Counted from the first letter of the stretch, positions 26,041 to 36,189 are shown. The stretch: DNA of 64,000 nucleotides from Halorientalis salina (GCF_005049285.1 NZ_SOSC01000012.1:18901-82900); one strand, 5' to 3'. Notes: generated by a model not told the origin, from the sequence alone. Made by a program: numbers and translations.

Positions 26041-27072
26041 ATGACCGTCCGGGAGCACAAATCACAACACGATCACGTAGAATCACTCCCGTTGATTTCG
26101 AGTTCTGCAACGGTCACAACCGTCGAATCGATGGATCGGGACAGACGAGATGAAATCCGAGAGACGCTTCTCGATTTGGCGGGCGAACACGGGTTCGAAA
26201 CTGCGGTCACCGATCGCGGACCTATCGATTGGGACGGGGTTTTCGAGGAAGCGACACGGTTGAACCGACGGTTAGCTGCCCGAATCGGCGCTCTCCACGA
26301 GCGCTACGAACGAGAGCACCCCGCGCTCGTCAGAATCGAGTTTGAGACTGACGAACCGTTCGACTTCGCGGCCGGCCAGTACCTCTCAGTCCGCTATGAT
26401 GGCCGTACTCGACCATACTCGATCGCGAGTTTACCCAACCGAGAAAAGACCGAACTGTGTATTCGACGAGTTCCCGATGGGCGGCTCTCTCCAAACCTTT
26501 GCGACGAGCTATCGGTCGGCGACCGTCTCACCGTTCGCGGTCCGAGTGGGCATCTACTTCTGGAAGACGTTTCGAGGCGGGATATGGCGTTCCTCGCGAC
26601 GGGGACTGGCGTGGCACCCATGAAGAGCATGATCGACTACATCTTCGAGGAGGAACGAGACGAGTTTCGCGGGGAGACACGCGATGTCTGGCTATTTCTC
26701 GGGGCGGCCTGGATAGACGACCTGCCCTACCACGAAGCCTTTCAGGAACTCGCGGAGACCCACGACATCTTCCACTACGTACCCTGTCTCTCTCGAGAGC
26801 CGTGGCTCTCTGGGTGGGAGGGCGAGACCGACTACATACAGGACGCGATGATGAAGTACGTAGATGAGCGCGAACTCGACGATGCGGCGTTCGGCAGGCA
26901 CGTTGCTGAACTGCTCGACGACCGTCCGCAGATCGACGATGGCGCTCGCATCGATCCGCACAACGTAGAGATGTATGCCTGTGGAATCAACGCGATGGTA
27001 TACAGCCTCGAGACTGCAGTACGTAGACTCGGTGTTCCGTCTCGGCACGTACACTGCGAGGGGTACGGATAG
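26041..27072 (+). CDS. Ferredoxin-NADP+ reductase-like flavoprotein
   Basis: A 343-aa protein. An N-terminal helical extension of about 85 residues precedes an FNR-type module. This has an FAD-binding barrel with RPYSIASLP (R-x-Y-S), GDRLTVRGPSG and FLATGTGVAPMKS, and an NAD(P)-binding half ending VEMYACGINAMV. Such enzymes move electrons between NAD(P)H and a protein or quinone acceptor. The ATG at 26041 fits a leaderless message; an alternative ATG at 26131 would trim 30 residues. It sits among ion-transport genes, so its partner is unknown. Confidence 0.85.
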   Translation: MTVREHKSQHDHVESLPLISSSATVTTVESMDRDRRDEIRETLLDLAGEHGFETAVTDRGPIDWDGVFEEATRLNRRLAARIGALHERYEREHPALVRIEFETDEPFDFAAGQYLSVRYDGRTRPYSIASLPNREKTELCIRRVPDGRLSPNLCDELSVGDRLTVRGPSGHLLLEDVSRRDMAFLATGTGVAPMKSMIDYIFEEERDEFRGETRDVWLFLGAAWIDDLPYHEAFQELAETHDIFHYVPCLSREPWLSGWEGETDYIQDAMMKYVDERELDDAAFGRHVAELLDDRPQIDDGARIDPHNVEMYACGINAMVYSLETAVRRLGVPSRHVHCEGYG

Positions 27073-27161
27073 GCGACAGGTCCGGCAACAGTCTCGTATT
27101 GAGAAGGTCAATCCAGAAGAGATATACCTCCCAGGATGCCGATTAGCGTATCTATATTGAT

Positions 27162-29003
27162 ATGCTGGCTGAAGGGCTGAATACTGGTGCACTCGTCGTT
27201 TTCGTTATCATTGCGGTGACGATGGTCCTATTCGTCAGCGAGATTATCTCTAATGATGTCACGGCGATTGGAGTGATGGTGACGTTGGCCGCATTAGAGC
27301 CGATAACTGGGGTCAGACCCATCGACGCGATTTCGGGATTCGCGAATCCCGCGACGGTAACTATCGTCGCGATGTATATGCTCAGTGCGGGAATCCAGCG
27401 GACCGGCCTCATCGAACGGCTAGGGGTCGAACTCGCGAAGCTCACGCGTGGCAAGGAACGCCGCGTGCTCGCTGCATCGATGGGTGCAACGTACCCGCTA
27501 GCGGGATTCATCAACAACACTCCGATCGTGGCGATCTTCATGCCGATGGTGATCAATCTCGCCAACCGGAGCAAGATTTCCCCGTCGAAGCTGTTAATGC
27601 CGTTATCCTACGTTGCGATCCTCGGTGGCTCGTTGACTCTTATCGGGACGTCGACGAATCTCATCGCGAGTTCGCTTACGACGACACTTCTCGATCGTGG
27701 TCCTATCGGATTCTTCGAGTTCACCCAACTCGGCGTCATCATTCTCGGTATCGGGACCCTGTATTTGTTGACTGTCGGCCGTCGACTCCTCCCGGCACGC
27801 GTGCCGCCGGCAGAGGATCTGACCGAAGCGTTTGCACTTGAGGATCACCTGTACCAGGTCCGCGTCACTGCTGACTCCGAACTCATCGGCCACCACCTTG
27901 GCGAGATAGACCGAGATTCGGAAATCGATATTATACAGCTGGATCGTGGATCGAGTTCTTTCCCCGGGACCTCGGATCTCGTTGTCGAATCCGGGGATCG
28001 GCTCGTTCTGCTGGGGAAGTACAAAGCCGTCGATGAGTTTGCAACGGCGAACGATCTCACACAGTTGTCCAAAAAATCCGTCGACCAAGACACCTTCTCG
28101 GATCAGGACCGCGGGAACTCACTCGCCAAACTCGTGGTTGCCCCGAACTCGAATTATATTGGCAAACCACTCGGCGAGTACCGTCTTTCGCAACGCTACG
28201 AGACGAGCATCCTCGCAATCAACCGTCGAAGCGGGGAACGAATCATCAACGACCTCGAATCCGTCGTTCTCGAGGTGGGTGATACGTTGCTCGTCCGGTC
28301 GAACGACGCGGCACTGGCGTATATTCACGATCGAGGGAACTTCATCCGCGTCGATGCGCCACCATTTGATATCTTCGAACGTGATGGCGACGGATTACCC
28401 CCAATCGATCGGAATGCGAAACTCGCAGTGGGCATCATGTGTGCCGTCGTCGGGATTGCTGCCCTGGGATACCTCCCGATCTCTATTGCAGCGTTGTTTG
28501 GAGTCTTCGCGATGGTGGTGACCGGTGTGTTGACGCCGTCAGACGCCTACAACTCGGTCAGCTGGAACATCATCTTCCTGCTGGCCGGTGTCATTCCCCT
28601 CGGCATCGCCATGCAGGAAACCGGTGGTGCGGAGATGGTCGCCGACGTCCTCTCCGCCAGTGGAGCCTTCCTGCCCCTCATTGGCGTTCTCCTGCTGATC
28701 GTCGTCGTCACCGGTCTGTTCGCGAACGTCATCACTCCCGTTGCGACGGTCGTGTTGATGATCCCCGTCGCCGTCGACGCTGCCGCACAGCTGGGGGCGA
28801 ATCAGTTTGCCTTTCTCCTCGGGGTAATGTTCGCATCCGCGAGTTCGTTCATGACGCCCGTCGGGTATCAGACGAACTTGATGGTGTACGGTCCAGGTGG
28901 GTATCGGTTTACTGACTTCCTCCGAGTTGGAGGCCCCCTTCAGTTCCTCATCGCCCTCGTCATTACCGTCGGTGTCGCAATGTTCTGGGGACTCACTCCA
29001 TAA
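27162..29003 (+). CDS. SLC13/DASS-type transporter with two central RCK_C domains
   Basis: A 613-aa protein. The N-terminal half has about five helices with INNTPIVAIFMPMVI and GTSTNLIASS, the paired motif of the divalent-anion:Na+ symporter family. Two RCK_C domains follow in the cytosolic loop (about residues 215-290 and 315-400), and then more helices with FANVITPVATVVLM and SFMTPVGYQTNLMVYGPGGY. Family members carry sulfate, phosphate or dicarboxylates. RCK_C insertions imply ligand control, fitting the regulatory theme of the island. The substrate cannot be read from sequence. Confidence 0.88.
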   Translation: MLAEGLNTGALVVFVIIAVTMVLFVSEIISNDVTAIGVMVTLAALEPITGVRPIDAISGFANPATVTIVAMYMLSAGIQRTGLIERLGVELAKLTRGKERRVLAASMGATYPLAGFINNTPIVAIFMPMVINLANRSKISPSKLLMPLSYVAILGGSLTLIGTSTNLIASSLTTTLLDRGPIGFFEFTQLGVIILGIGTLYLLTVGRRLLPARVPPAEDLTEAFALEDHLYQVRVTADSELIGHHLGEIDRDSEIDIIQLDRGSSSFPGTSDLVVESGDRLVLLGKYKAVDEFATANDLTQLSKKSVDQDTFSDQDRGNSLAKLVVAPNSNYIGKPLGEYRLSQRYETSILAINRRSGERIINDLESVVLEVGDTLLVRSNDAALAYIHDRGNFIRVDAPPFDIFERDGDGLPPIDRNAKLAVGIMCAVVGIAALGYLPISIAALFGVFAMVVTGVLTPSDAYNSVSWNIIFLLAGVIPLGIAMQETGGAEMVADVLSASGAFLPLIGVLLLIVVVTGLFANVITPVATVVLMIPVAVDAAAQLGANQFAFLLGVMFASASSFMTPVGYQTNLMVYGPGGYRFTDFLRVGGPLQFLIALVITVGVAMFWGLTP

Positions 29004-29063
29004 TGGAAGCCAGATTTCGAAGCCAGAACGGTCTTCTCACGATATCTCCGTAGTTCAGGCTTG

Positions 29064-30131
29064 CTAGTCGTCTGTACCGTAATCCCCGTTGTGCATTCGA
29101 TAGCCGTCGAACTCACCCCGTCGAATTTCCCGTTCGATCTCATCACGCGTCTCCGTGTCGAGTCGGACGAGGTGGCAGAGCGGATGGCCCGGAAGCGCAA
29201 CCGGATTCTCGAGTACACCGACGATCAGCCCCGTAAAGGGAGCAGTTACGACGTGTTCCTCTGTTTTGAAGTGATCCGTGATCGTACAGATCGTTTCATC
29301 TTCGTGAACAAGCGGATACGGTCCCCACTCCATTTCGACAAGCCCGCCCGTTTCAGCTCGAAGCCACCGTTTCTCGCTGTCAGCCGCGGTCACCTTGTAC
29401 CAACCGGGCCAGTGAACCGGGGTTCCAGGAAGGATCCCGTACTGAGCCAGAACGCTCTCAACGCCATTAACCGCCTTGTCGATCAGGGCAGGTTGAAAAC
29501 GTTGGGCCCGCCCCATCTCGACCGTAATTGTCGGAATTCCATCGGACGTAGCGACCGAACGCAAGGATTTCGATTCCCCAGCCCCGTACAGAATGACGTT
29601 CGCACCGAACGAGCGGGCAAGCGGTTCGACGTCCTCGTTTTCGAGATCCGCCCGAACGTGGAACATCGTGGTCCGGTTGCGCGTTGACGTGTGGAAATCG
29701 ATTCCGAGGTCGCAATTACTGATAAATCGGCTGTAGATCTGATGAGCCATTCGTTCAGCGGTATTACTGCGTTCACGTCCTGGGAATGCTCTGTTGAGAT
29801 CTTGGTCGTAAATCGGGATATACCGCTGTTGAGCCTGGTATGCGGGCACGTTCACCACGTGGAGACAGACGATTGTTCCATGGAGTTCACTTGGCTGATA
29901 CCGGTCCGCAATTTCCTGGACGACTTTCACTCCATTGAGTTCGTCACCGTGAATCGCTGCGGTCAAAAAAATGGTCGGTCCACCGTGCGTTCCGTTGATT
30001 ATCGTGACAGGGATTTCGACCGAGTCGCCGAGGTAGTTCTCCCCCACTTCATACCGGATGTGGCGTTTCTCACCAGGATCGACCTCTGCATCGTATTGGA
30101 AGGGCTCCGGTTCAGAAATATCGGATTCCAT
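29064..30131 (-). CDS. Succinylglutamate desuccinylase/aspartoacylase-family metallohydrolase
   Basis: 355 aa from the ATG at 30131. An M14-like zinc site is visible: AAIHGDELNG supplies His and Glu, and DLGIDFHTSTR supplies the third ligand His. GIPTITVEMGRA carries the catalytic region. The C-terminal part is a beta-rich domain (HVVTAPFTGLIVGVLENP) typical of the family. These enzymes cleave N-acyl amino acids. In haloarchaea the family may act on N-acetylated osmolytes or modified amino acids; the substrate is unknown. It sits between the SLC13-like carrier and the antiporters. Confidence 0.88.
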   Translation of the reverse strand: MESDISEPEPFQYDAEVDPGEKRHIRYEVGENYLGDSVEIPVTIINGTHGGPTIFLTAAIHGDELNGVKVVQEIADRYQPSELHGTIVCLHVVNVPAYQAQQRYIPIYDQDLNRAFPGRERSNTAERMAHQIYSRFISNCDLGIDFHTSTRNRTTMFHVRADLENEDVEPLARSFGANVILYGAGESKSLRSVATSDGIPTITVEMGRAQRFQPALIDKAVNGVESVLAQYGILPGTPVHWPGWYKVTAADSEKRWLRAETGGLVEMEWGPYPLVHEDETICTITDHFKTEEHVVTAPFTGLIVGVLENPVALPGHPLCHLVRLDTETRDEIEREIRRGEFDGYRMHNGDYGTDD

Positions 30132-30304
30132 AGGCCACCTCACTCATTGACCAACTAAAACCACAGCGATGCGTGAAATATTGGACTACCATCTCTTGAA
30201 GGAGAACACGACATTATCTCAGAAAAGACGGCGGTCCGCTAAACGGGGACCGGGCAGCCGCTTAAATCAGTATACTCATTGAGGTCGGGACGTACTCTCT
30301 GTAT

Positions 30305-32011
30305 GTGATCGGGCTTCTACAGACTGGGTCGCTTCCCTTTGCGACTGACTTTGCGATCATTATCATTACGGCGGTCCTTCTGAGCTACATCGCCCGGTTG
30401 ACGGGCCAGCCGACCATCGTCGCGTACATCTTCACCGGACTCGTTCTCGGCCCAGTCTTCCTCGACATCGTTTCTCAGTCAGAGCTCGTCGTCTTGATGA
30501 GCGAACTCGGACTCGGATTTCTCCTCTTCCTCATCGGGATGAAGATGCGTATCGACGACATCCGCGAAATTCTCCGACCCATCGTCAACATTGCTATCTG
30601 GCAGACGATTCTCCAGACCGCGCTCGCCTTCGGTGTCGCGTTCGCGCTGGGCTTTACGCTACTCGAGACGACGATTATCGCACTAGCGACCGTCTTCGGG
30701 GCGACGCCGATCATCGTGAAACTGCTTTCCGACAAAGACGAACTGGCGACGCTTCCGGGAAAGATCGACGTCGGCGTCCTCATCATTCAGGACATCTATC
30801 TCGTCATTCTCCTCGCGGTTCTGAGCGCCGACTCACTCTCGAATCCCCAGGAAATCGCCGTCAGCATCGGGACAATACTCCTGTTGATGAGTGGGATCGG
30901 CATCGTCTCGTATCTCTCCGCACGGTATCTCCTCCCGTCGCTGTTCAGGGCCGTTGCCGAGGATAGACGGGCGTTTTTCATCGTCGGTATCGCATGGGCG
31001 TTCGTCTTCATTCTCGGGACCGAACAGCTCGATCTCTCACTCGAGGTCGGGGCGTTTCTCGCAGGACTAAGTCTCGCACAGGTTCCGTACACGAGCGAAC
31101 TCACGGAGCGAGTTCGGCCGATCACCGACTTCTTCATGGTCGTGTTCTTCACCAGCATTGGCCTCCAGCTCGCTGCGGACAACCTTCTGGCCTATTGGGT
31201 CGAAGCGTTAATCGCATCGGCCGCGCTCATGGTCGGGAACTTCCTGATCATCTTCTATCTCATCGACCGCGAACAGTTCACGCCGGAAACGTCGTTCATC
31301 GGGAGCCTCAATATGGCTCAGGTGAGCGAGTTCTCGCTCGTCGTCGGCGCTCTTGCAGTTACTCAGGGCTTCATCGACGCGTCGATACTGGGGTACCTCA
31401 GCCTGATGGCGATCGTCACGATGAGTCTCTCGACGTACCTCATTAACTACAACTACGAGATTTACGAGCGAGTCAAGCCCTATCTGGCACGTTTTGAGAG
31501 CGAGGAAAAACGGGATGTCGACCTCCACGTCTATCGAGATCACGCCGTCGTCGTCGGGTACGACGAGATTATTCGTGCCGCGTTACCGTTACTCCAGGAG
31601 CACTTCAGGGATGTGGTCGTCGTCGATCGGAATCCAGCCCACGCAGAGATCCATCAGTCCGCCGATTACGAGTACATCTACGGCGATTTCAAACACGGCG
31701 AGATCCGAAGCGGCGCCGGGCTCAAGCGAGCCGCGTTCGTGTTGAGTTCGACAGTCGAACCGGATATCAACCGAATCCTCCTCAAGGAGGTTGGGGACGA
31801 GACGGTCGTCTTCGCCGAGGCCGAGTCAACAGAAGATGCAGCTGACCTATACGACCGCGGTGCCCAATACGTCATCCTCAGTACCGCCCTCACGAGTGAA
31901 AAACTGGCCGACCACCTGCGTCGGTATTTCAACGAACCGGAAGAGTTCTGGTCGGTGGTAGACAGCGACATTGGCCACCTCCGCTGGGTCCGAGGTGAGT
32001 TCGATGGTTGA
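30305..32011 (+). CDS. CPA2 antiporter with C-terminal TrkA-N domain, KefB-like
   Basis: 568 aa from a GTG; the ATG two bases earlier is out of frame. Twelve or so helices include QPTIVAYIFTGLVLGPV, SELGLGFLLFLIGMKM, GATPIIVKLLSDKDEL and NMAQVSEFSLVVGAL. The cytosolic end has a Rossmann domain with HAVVVGYDEI, VVVDRNPAHA and YIYGDFKHGE, as in Kef K+ efflux systems. The GxGxxG turn is weak (VGYDEI), so nucleotide binding may be altered. It overlaps the next antiporter gene by 8 nt from that gene's ATG, so the two may form a heterodimer. Confidence 0.9.
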   Translation: MIGLLQTGSLPFATDFAIIIITAVLLSYIARLTGQPTIVAYIFTGLVLGPVFLDIVSQSELVVLMSELGLGFLLFLIGMKMRIDDIREILRPIVNIAIWQTILQTALAFGVAFALGFTLLETTIIALATVFGATPIIVKLLSDKDELATLPGKIDVGVLIIQDIYLVILLAVLSADSLSNPQEIAVSIGTILLLMSGIGIVSYLSARYLLPSLFRAVAEDRRAFFIVGIAWAFVFILGTEQLDLSLEVGAFLAGLSLAQVPYTSELTERVRPITDFFMVVFFTSIGLQLAADNLLAYWVEALIASAALMVGNFLIIFYLIDREQFTPETSFIGSLNMAQVSEFSLVVGALAVTQGFIDASILGYLSLMAIVTMSLSTYLINYNYEIYERVKPYLARFESEEKRDVDLHVYRDHAVVVGYDEIIRAALPLLQEHFRDVVVVDRNPAHAEIHQSADYEYIYGDFKHGEIRSGAGLKRAAFVLSSTVEPDINRILLKEVGDETVVFAEAESTEDAADLYDRGAQYVILSTALTSEKLADHLRRYFNEPEEFWSVVDSDIGHLRWVRGEFDG

Positions 32012-33653
32012 GCTCCTGACGCCCCTCGGCGCAATCTTCATCGTCGCCGCCATTTTCCTCGTGTTTGCGACGCGACTAGGGATACCTGCAGTGCCGATCT
32101 ACATCATCGTGGGAGTGATACTGGCGCCGTTTATCCCGCAAGGGACCACCCTTGAGCTCGCACAATGGGGAGTCGCATTCCTCGTGTTCACCTTCGGTGT
32201 TGAAGTCGAACCAGGGCGGTTCCGGGCCGTTGCACGTGACAGCGAGCACGTCGCTGCCCTCCAAGTCCTGCTGATCGGTAGTCTCGTATTCGGTCTAGGA
32301 CTCGTATTCGGACTTGATATGTTGAACGCAGTCTACTTCGCGAGTGCAGCTGCACTCAGTTCTTCACTCGTCGGCCGGGAACTTGCGGTACACGACATTC
32401 GTCGTAATCTCATTCAGGGACGCCTCATCTCGTCGATTCATTTCGCACAGGACCTGTTTGCAGTCGTGCTCATCCTCGTGTTGAGCGCGGACGTGTTCAC
32501 TCCTGATGGTATTGCGCTCAAACTCGGGTACGGCGTCGTTATCCTCCTCGTCGCAGCGCTCGTTCGAGTGTACGTGTTCGATCTTCTCGTCTCGCTATCG
32601 GGGGACTCTGACGAACTCATCATCTTGACCGGAGTCGCGCTCCTCCTCGGGTTCATCAGCCTCGCCGAGCTAACAGGCATCTCGATCGTCGTCGGGGCGT
32701 TCGCCGCCGGACTGGCGATCACACGGGACTTCCCGGACAAATTGGCGCTCGAAGCGGGTCTCGAATCGTTCGACGATTTCTTCGCTGCGGTCTTCTTTGT
32801 CACCGTCGGGAGTCTAATCACGGTTCCCACGCCGCGTGCGCTGCTATTCGCTGGAGTACTGCTGTTCGTAATCGTCGTACTCAAGCCTCTGGTGACGATC
32901 TACGCGCTCCTCTATCAGGGGTACGAAACCAGAACGGCATCGTTGACGAGCTTCGGGCTCGACCAAGTGAGCGAATTCGCCCTCATCATCGCGATTCAGG
33001 CGTTGATACTCGAGCGGATTCAACCGGACGTCTTCGAGGCGATTATCCTCGTTGCGGCACTCACAATGATCACCTCAACCGCGACGCGTCAGTACAGCGA
33101 GCCACTGTACCGAATCCTGATGCGGATTCTCCCGCTGGAATCGACGCACTCCAAACTGAATAGTCGAAGTTCCGTCGACTCATCTCTGACAGACCACGTC
33201 ATTATCGTTGGATACGGCCGACTCGGAACACTTGCGGCGCGGACGTGTGAAGATGAAGGCCAACCCGTTGTCGTGGTCGAACACGATCCGGACAGGCATG
33301 AATTGGCCACAACCCACGAGAATCACATTTTCGGCGATGCAGTTAGCAGCGAAACCTGGGAGCGAGCGAACGCCGATGAAGCGCAATTGATTCTCTCGAC
33401 AGTCTCCGACCGACAGATTTCTAGCCAAATCCTTGGATTAGAAACGGATGCGGATATCATCCTTCGGTCGGACCGCGTCGATGAAGCGGGAGAATTGCTG
33501 GAAGCTGGTGCAGAGTACGTTATCGTTCCCGACTTCCTCGCCTCGGAACAGCTCCTGGAAAAGATTCGAACGGTACTCACCGAAGACGTGTCGCTCGAAG
33601 AGTTGCGGTCACGGAACAAACGCCGCTTACACCAGGACCTGGAATTTCGATAG
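32004..33653 (+). CDS. CPA2 antiporter with C-terminal TrkA-N and RCK_C-like end
   Basis: 549 aa from the ATG at 32004 (MVELLTPLG); a longer frame from 31971 would overlap the previous gene further. About twelve helices include IYIIVGVILAPFIP, ASAAALSSSLVGRELAV and DQVSEFALIIAIQAL. The TrkA-N domain is well kept: VIIVGYGRLGTLAAR with GxGxxG, VVVVEHDPDRHE and HIFGDAVSSE. It probably pairs with the preceding gene product to exchange K+ or Na+ for H+. The intact nucleotide site suggests NAD(H) control. Confidence 0.9.
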   Translation: MVELLTPLGAIFIVAAIFLVFATRLGIPAVPIYIIVGVILAPFIPQGTTLELAQWGVAFLVFTFGVEVEPGRFRAVARDSEHVAALQVLLIGSLVFGLGLVFGLDMLNAVYFASAAALSSSLVGRELAVHDIRRNLIQGRLISSIHFAQDLFAVVLILVLSADVFTPDGIALKLGYGVVILLVAALVRVYVFDLLVSLSGDSDELIILTGVALLLGFISLAELTGISIVVGAFAAGLAITRDFPDKLALEAGLESFDDFFAAVFFVTVGSLITVPTPRALLFAGVLLFVIVVLKPLVTIYALLYQGYETRTASLTSFGLDQVSEFALIIAIQALILERIQPDVFEAIILVAALTMITSTATRQYSEPLYRILMRILPLESTHSKLNSRSSVDSSLTDHVIIVGYGRLGTLAARTCEDEGQPVVVVEHDPDRHELATTHENHIFGDAVSSETWERANADEAQLILSTVSDRQISSQILGLETDADIILRSDRVDEAGELLEAGAEYVIVPDFLASEQLLEKIRTVLTEDVSLEELRSRNKRRLHQDLEFR

Positions 33654-33766
33654 TGATGACAGAACCTTGGGATGGAGCCCACCCAGCCTCGTTGTGAATT
33701 CGTACACTCTTCTCCCATATCGGTCGGACCGAACCCCTAAACCCAGTGTGAAACATTCAATACGTA

Positions 33767-34651
33767 ATGACTGATTCGACCACCCAGGGGCCGATTCTCG
33801 TTCCAATCGCAAATCCAGAGACGGCAGACCAACTCGTCTCGACGGCTGCGGATATCGCGACTGACACCGGACGTCCACTCGAGGCGCTGACGGTGATCAG
33901 AGTTCCCGAGCAGGTACCGCTTTCTGAAGGAGAGCGACTCGTCACCGACGAGCGTGAGATTCTCGACTATGCTGCTGATCTCGTCAGCGATCCCGCTATC
34001 CAGGTATCGAGCCGCATTCGTTTTGCTCGCTCGATAGCGAGCGGAATTCTCAGCGTTGCAGAAGAGCAGGACATCGAGACGATTCTCATGGGATGGCGAG
34101 GGCGTCCACGTCGACGGGACATAATCTTAGGTTCCCATCTCGATCAGGTGCTCCGAAAGGCCTCGTGCGACGTACTCGTTAAACGGATGGACGGCGATGA
34201 AGAGCTACAACAAATTCTGCTTCCCGTCGCTGGGGGTCCGAACACAAAACTGGCTGCAACCGTAGCAGGCTCCCTCGCTCGCGTTCACGATGCCGAGATC
34301 CGTGTCATCGTCGTCCACTCACCCAACGAAACAACAGATACACGTGACGAGAAAGAAACGATGTTAGAGGGTGTTATCGCCGGATTTACTGGCGTTCCAG
34401 TGATTACTCAAGAAATCGTGGAGAGTGATTCCGTTGGTGACACAATAGTCGACCAATCGAAAGACGTTGATCTCGTTGTTCTCGGGGCGACGTCTGAAGA
34501 CCTCTTCCGCCGTTCTGTTATCGGATCGCTCCCTGAACAGGTGGGGCGACGATCGGCTAGCTCGGTGCTGATGGTCAAAGAGCACCGAAATATCCCCTCT
34601 CGATTGGCACGGCTCATCTCACGCCTCCGACGCGAAATACTTCGTTTCTAA
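33767..34651 (+). CDS. Tandem universal stress protein
   Basis: A 294-aa protein with two Usp folds. The first (about 10-145) begins GPILVPIANPETADQLVS and ends CDVLVKRM. The second (about 150-275) begins QQILLPVAGGPNTKLAAT and includes DLVVLGATSEDLFRRSVIGSLPEQVGR, close to the G-2x-G-9x-G(S/T) ATP motif. A CCCTAAAC TATA-like box lies about 27 nt before the ATG. It follows the antiporter pair and precedes MscS, and may modulate the transporters under stress. Confidence 0.85.
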   Translation: MTDSTTQGPILVPIANPETADQLVSTAADIATDTGRPLEALTVIRVPEQVPLSEGERLVTDEREILDYAADLVSDPAIQVSSRIRFARSIASGILSVAEEQDIETILMGWRGRPRRRDIILGSHLDQVLRKASCDVLVKRMDGDEELQQILLPVAGGPNTKLAATVAGSLARVHDAEIRVIVVHSPNETTDTRDEKETMLEGVIAGFTGVPVITQEIVESDSVGDTIVDQSKDVDLVVLGATSEDLFRRSVIGSLPEQVGRRSASSVLMVKEHRNIPSRLARLISRLRREILRF

Positions 34652-34676
34652 CGGTGGCGGAAACCGGAAGCCCGAA

Positions 34677-35876
34677 ATGAGTTCGAGAGCCACTCACTAC
34701 ACACTTATACCGGAATCAACTATGGACAGGACATTGTTCGATATCTCTCACAGCCCAGAATTTCTACTCCAAACCGCTAGCGACATCCCCCTCAGTGACC
34801 GGCCGTGGCTACTCGTCATCGCTATCCTCGTCATCTCATACCTTTTTTCACGGCTGATTGAGTGGAGCGGACATAAACTCCTAGACCAATCAGACTACTG
34901 GCCAGACGACTCGATCAACCGCGCCTTTTTCCAAGAGATTCACATGCCTCTGTACGTTTCAGTAGCTCTTGGCGGGATTTACCTCAGTCTAAGCGTTCTC
35001 GGGGTCGTCGAATCGGGTTACTTCCTCGTCGGTGCCATCCTTTCGATACTCGTCGTGCTGTGGATGCGAGCAGCAAAACGCCTCGGAGGCCAGTGGATCG
35101 AGGCCGTGAATGCGACTGAGAGTGACTATGAATTCTCGCCAATTTTCAAGAACTTCTGGACCATCCTCATCGTTCTCGGGACCGGGATCAGCCTCCTCGT
35201 CATTTGGGAGATTGATATCACCCCGTTTCTCGCGTCGGCAGGAATCATCGGGATCATCCTTGGGTTGGCTGCACAGGAAGCCATCGGTAATTTGATCGGT
35301 GGTGTTTCGCTATACTTCGACGACACCTATAATACCGGAGACGTGATCATCTTGGAGGGCGGCCAGCGAGGGACGGTTACTGACATTGGGATTCGGAGTA
35401 CGACGGTTCTCACACGCGACAATATCCTAATTACAGTCCCGAACGCGGTATTGAACTCCGCATCGGTCGTTAACGAGTCAGCACCACAGCGACGAAAGCG
35501 AATTCGTGTTCCGATTACAGCCGCATATGGAACGGACTATCGAGATGTCGAAGAGATTCTCCTGAGAGTCTGCGACGAAATCCCACTTATCCTCGACTCG
35601 CCCTCTCCGCGGGTGATGTTCCGCGAGTTTGGTGATTCTGCACTCATCTTCGAACTCTGGGCCTATGTTGCCCATCCCTTTAGCGAGCAGCGAGCGATTG
35701 ACCAGATTAATCGGCTGGTCTACGACGAATTCGACAACGCAGACATCGTCATCCCCTTCCCGCAGCGGGAAATCAGCTTCCTCGAATCGGAACAAAATGG
35801 TTTTCCACAACAGTCTGAGGAACAAACATACGTTAATGAGGGGGAAGAACCACTTTCAGATGAATCAAGCAACTAA
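34677..35876 (+). CDS. MscS-family mechanosensitive channel
   Basis: A 399-aa protein. Four transmembrane helices precede the pore helix region TPFLASAGIIGIILGLAAQEAIGNLIGG, a close match to the Gly/Ala-rich TM3 of MscS. The beta domain (DDTYNTGDVIILEGGQRGTV, GIRSTTVLTRDNILITVPN) and the C-terminal alpha/beta domain follow. An in-frame ATG at 34722 is an alternative start. It releases solutes during hypo-osmotic shock and completes the osmotic theme of the island. Confidence 0.93.
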   Translation: MSSRATHYTLIPESTMDRTLFDISHSPEFLLQTASDIPLSDRPWLLVIAILVISYLFSRLIEWSGHKLLDQSDYWPDDSINRAFFQEIHMPLYVSVALGGIYLSLSVLGVVESGYFLVGAILSILVVLWMRAAKRLGGQWIEAVNATESDYEFSPIFKNFWTILIVLGTGISLLVIWEIDITPFLASAGIIGIILGLAAQEAIGNLIGGVSLYFDDTYNTGDVIILEGGQRGTVTDIGIRSTTVLTRDNILITVPNAVLNSASVVNESAPQRRKRIRVPITAAYGTDYRDVEEILLRVCDEIPLILDSPSPRVMFREFGDSALIFELWAYVAHPFSEQRAIDQINRLVYDEFDNADIVIPFPQREISFLESEQNGFPQQSEEQTYVNEGEEPLSDESSN

Positions 35877-35947
35877 GTAGATCTCTCCCCCAGCTTGTCC
35901 CTGCGATTCTCCGAATTCATTAATGGCGGTCAATTCGTCTCCCTCAT

Positions 35948-36103
35948 ATGGAGTGTAACCGTTGTGAATCGGGAGATGGGGTACGAATGGAAGTCCGATT
36001 CCAGAGTGAGGCGAAGATTATCACGTATCTGTGTCAGAGCTGCGCCCACTCGATGGCTGACGATCCGGAAATTCTCGAAGTTAACCCCTCTCCCCGTCGG
36101 TAA
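35948..36103 (+). CDS. 51-aa zinc-ribbon-like protein
   Basis: Found by translating the region by eye. The frame from ATG 35948 encodes a protein starting MECNRCESGDGVRMEV, then ITYLCQSCAHSMADDPEI, and stops at TAA 36103. Two CxxC pairs 25 residues apart, on either side of a predicted beta hairpin, are the signature of a small zinc ribbon. The overlapping 72-aa frame has no such features and is rejected. The function may be nucleic-acid binding or protein contact; it lies between mscS and the diadenylate cyclase. Confidence 0.65.
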   Translation: MECNRCESGDGVRMEVRFQSEAKIITYLCQSCAHSMADDPEILEVNPSPRR

Positions 36104-36189
36104 CCTCGTCTAAATATCTATAACTATTCTCGAAGGAGAGCACATATTCACCGGCCTTCGACATCCCAATTTGAAACGAAGAACTCCGA

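Noticed and set aside
25771..26058. 95-aa minus-strand frame with a transposase-like stretch
   Set aside because: No start context or family, and it crosses the promoter of the next gene; mentioned only as a possible remnant.
35895..36113. 72-aa plus-strand frame
   Set aside because: It overlaps the 51-aa CxxC frame, which has a far better protein signature.
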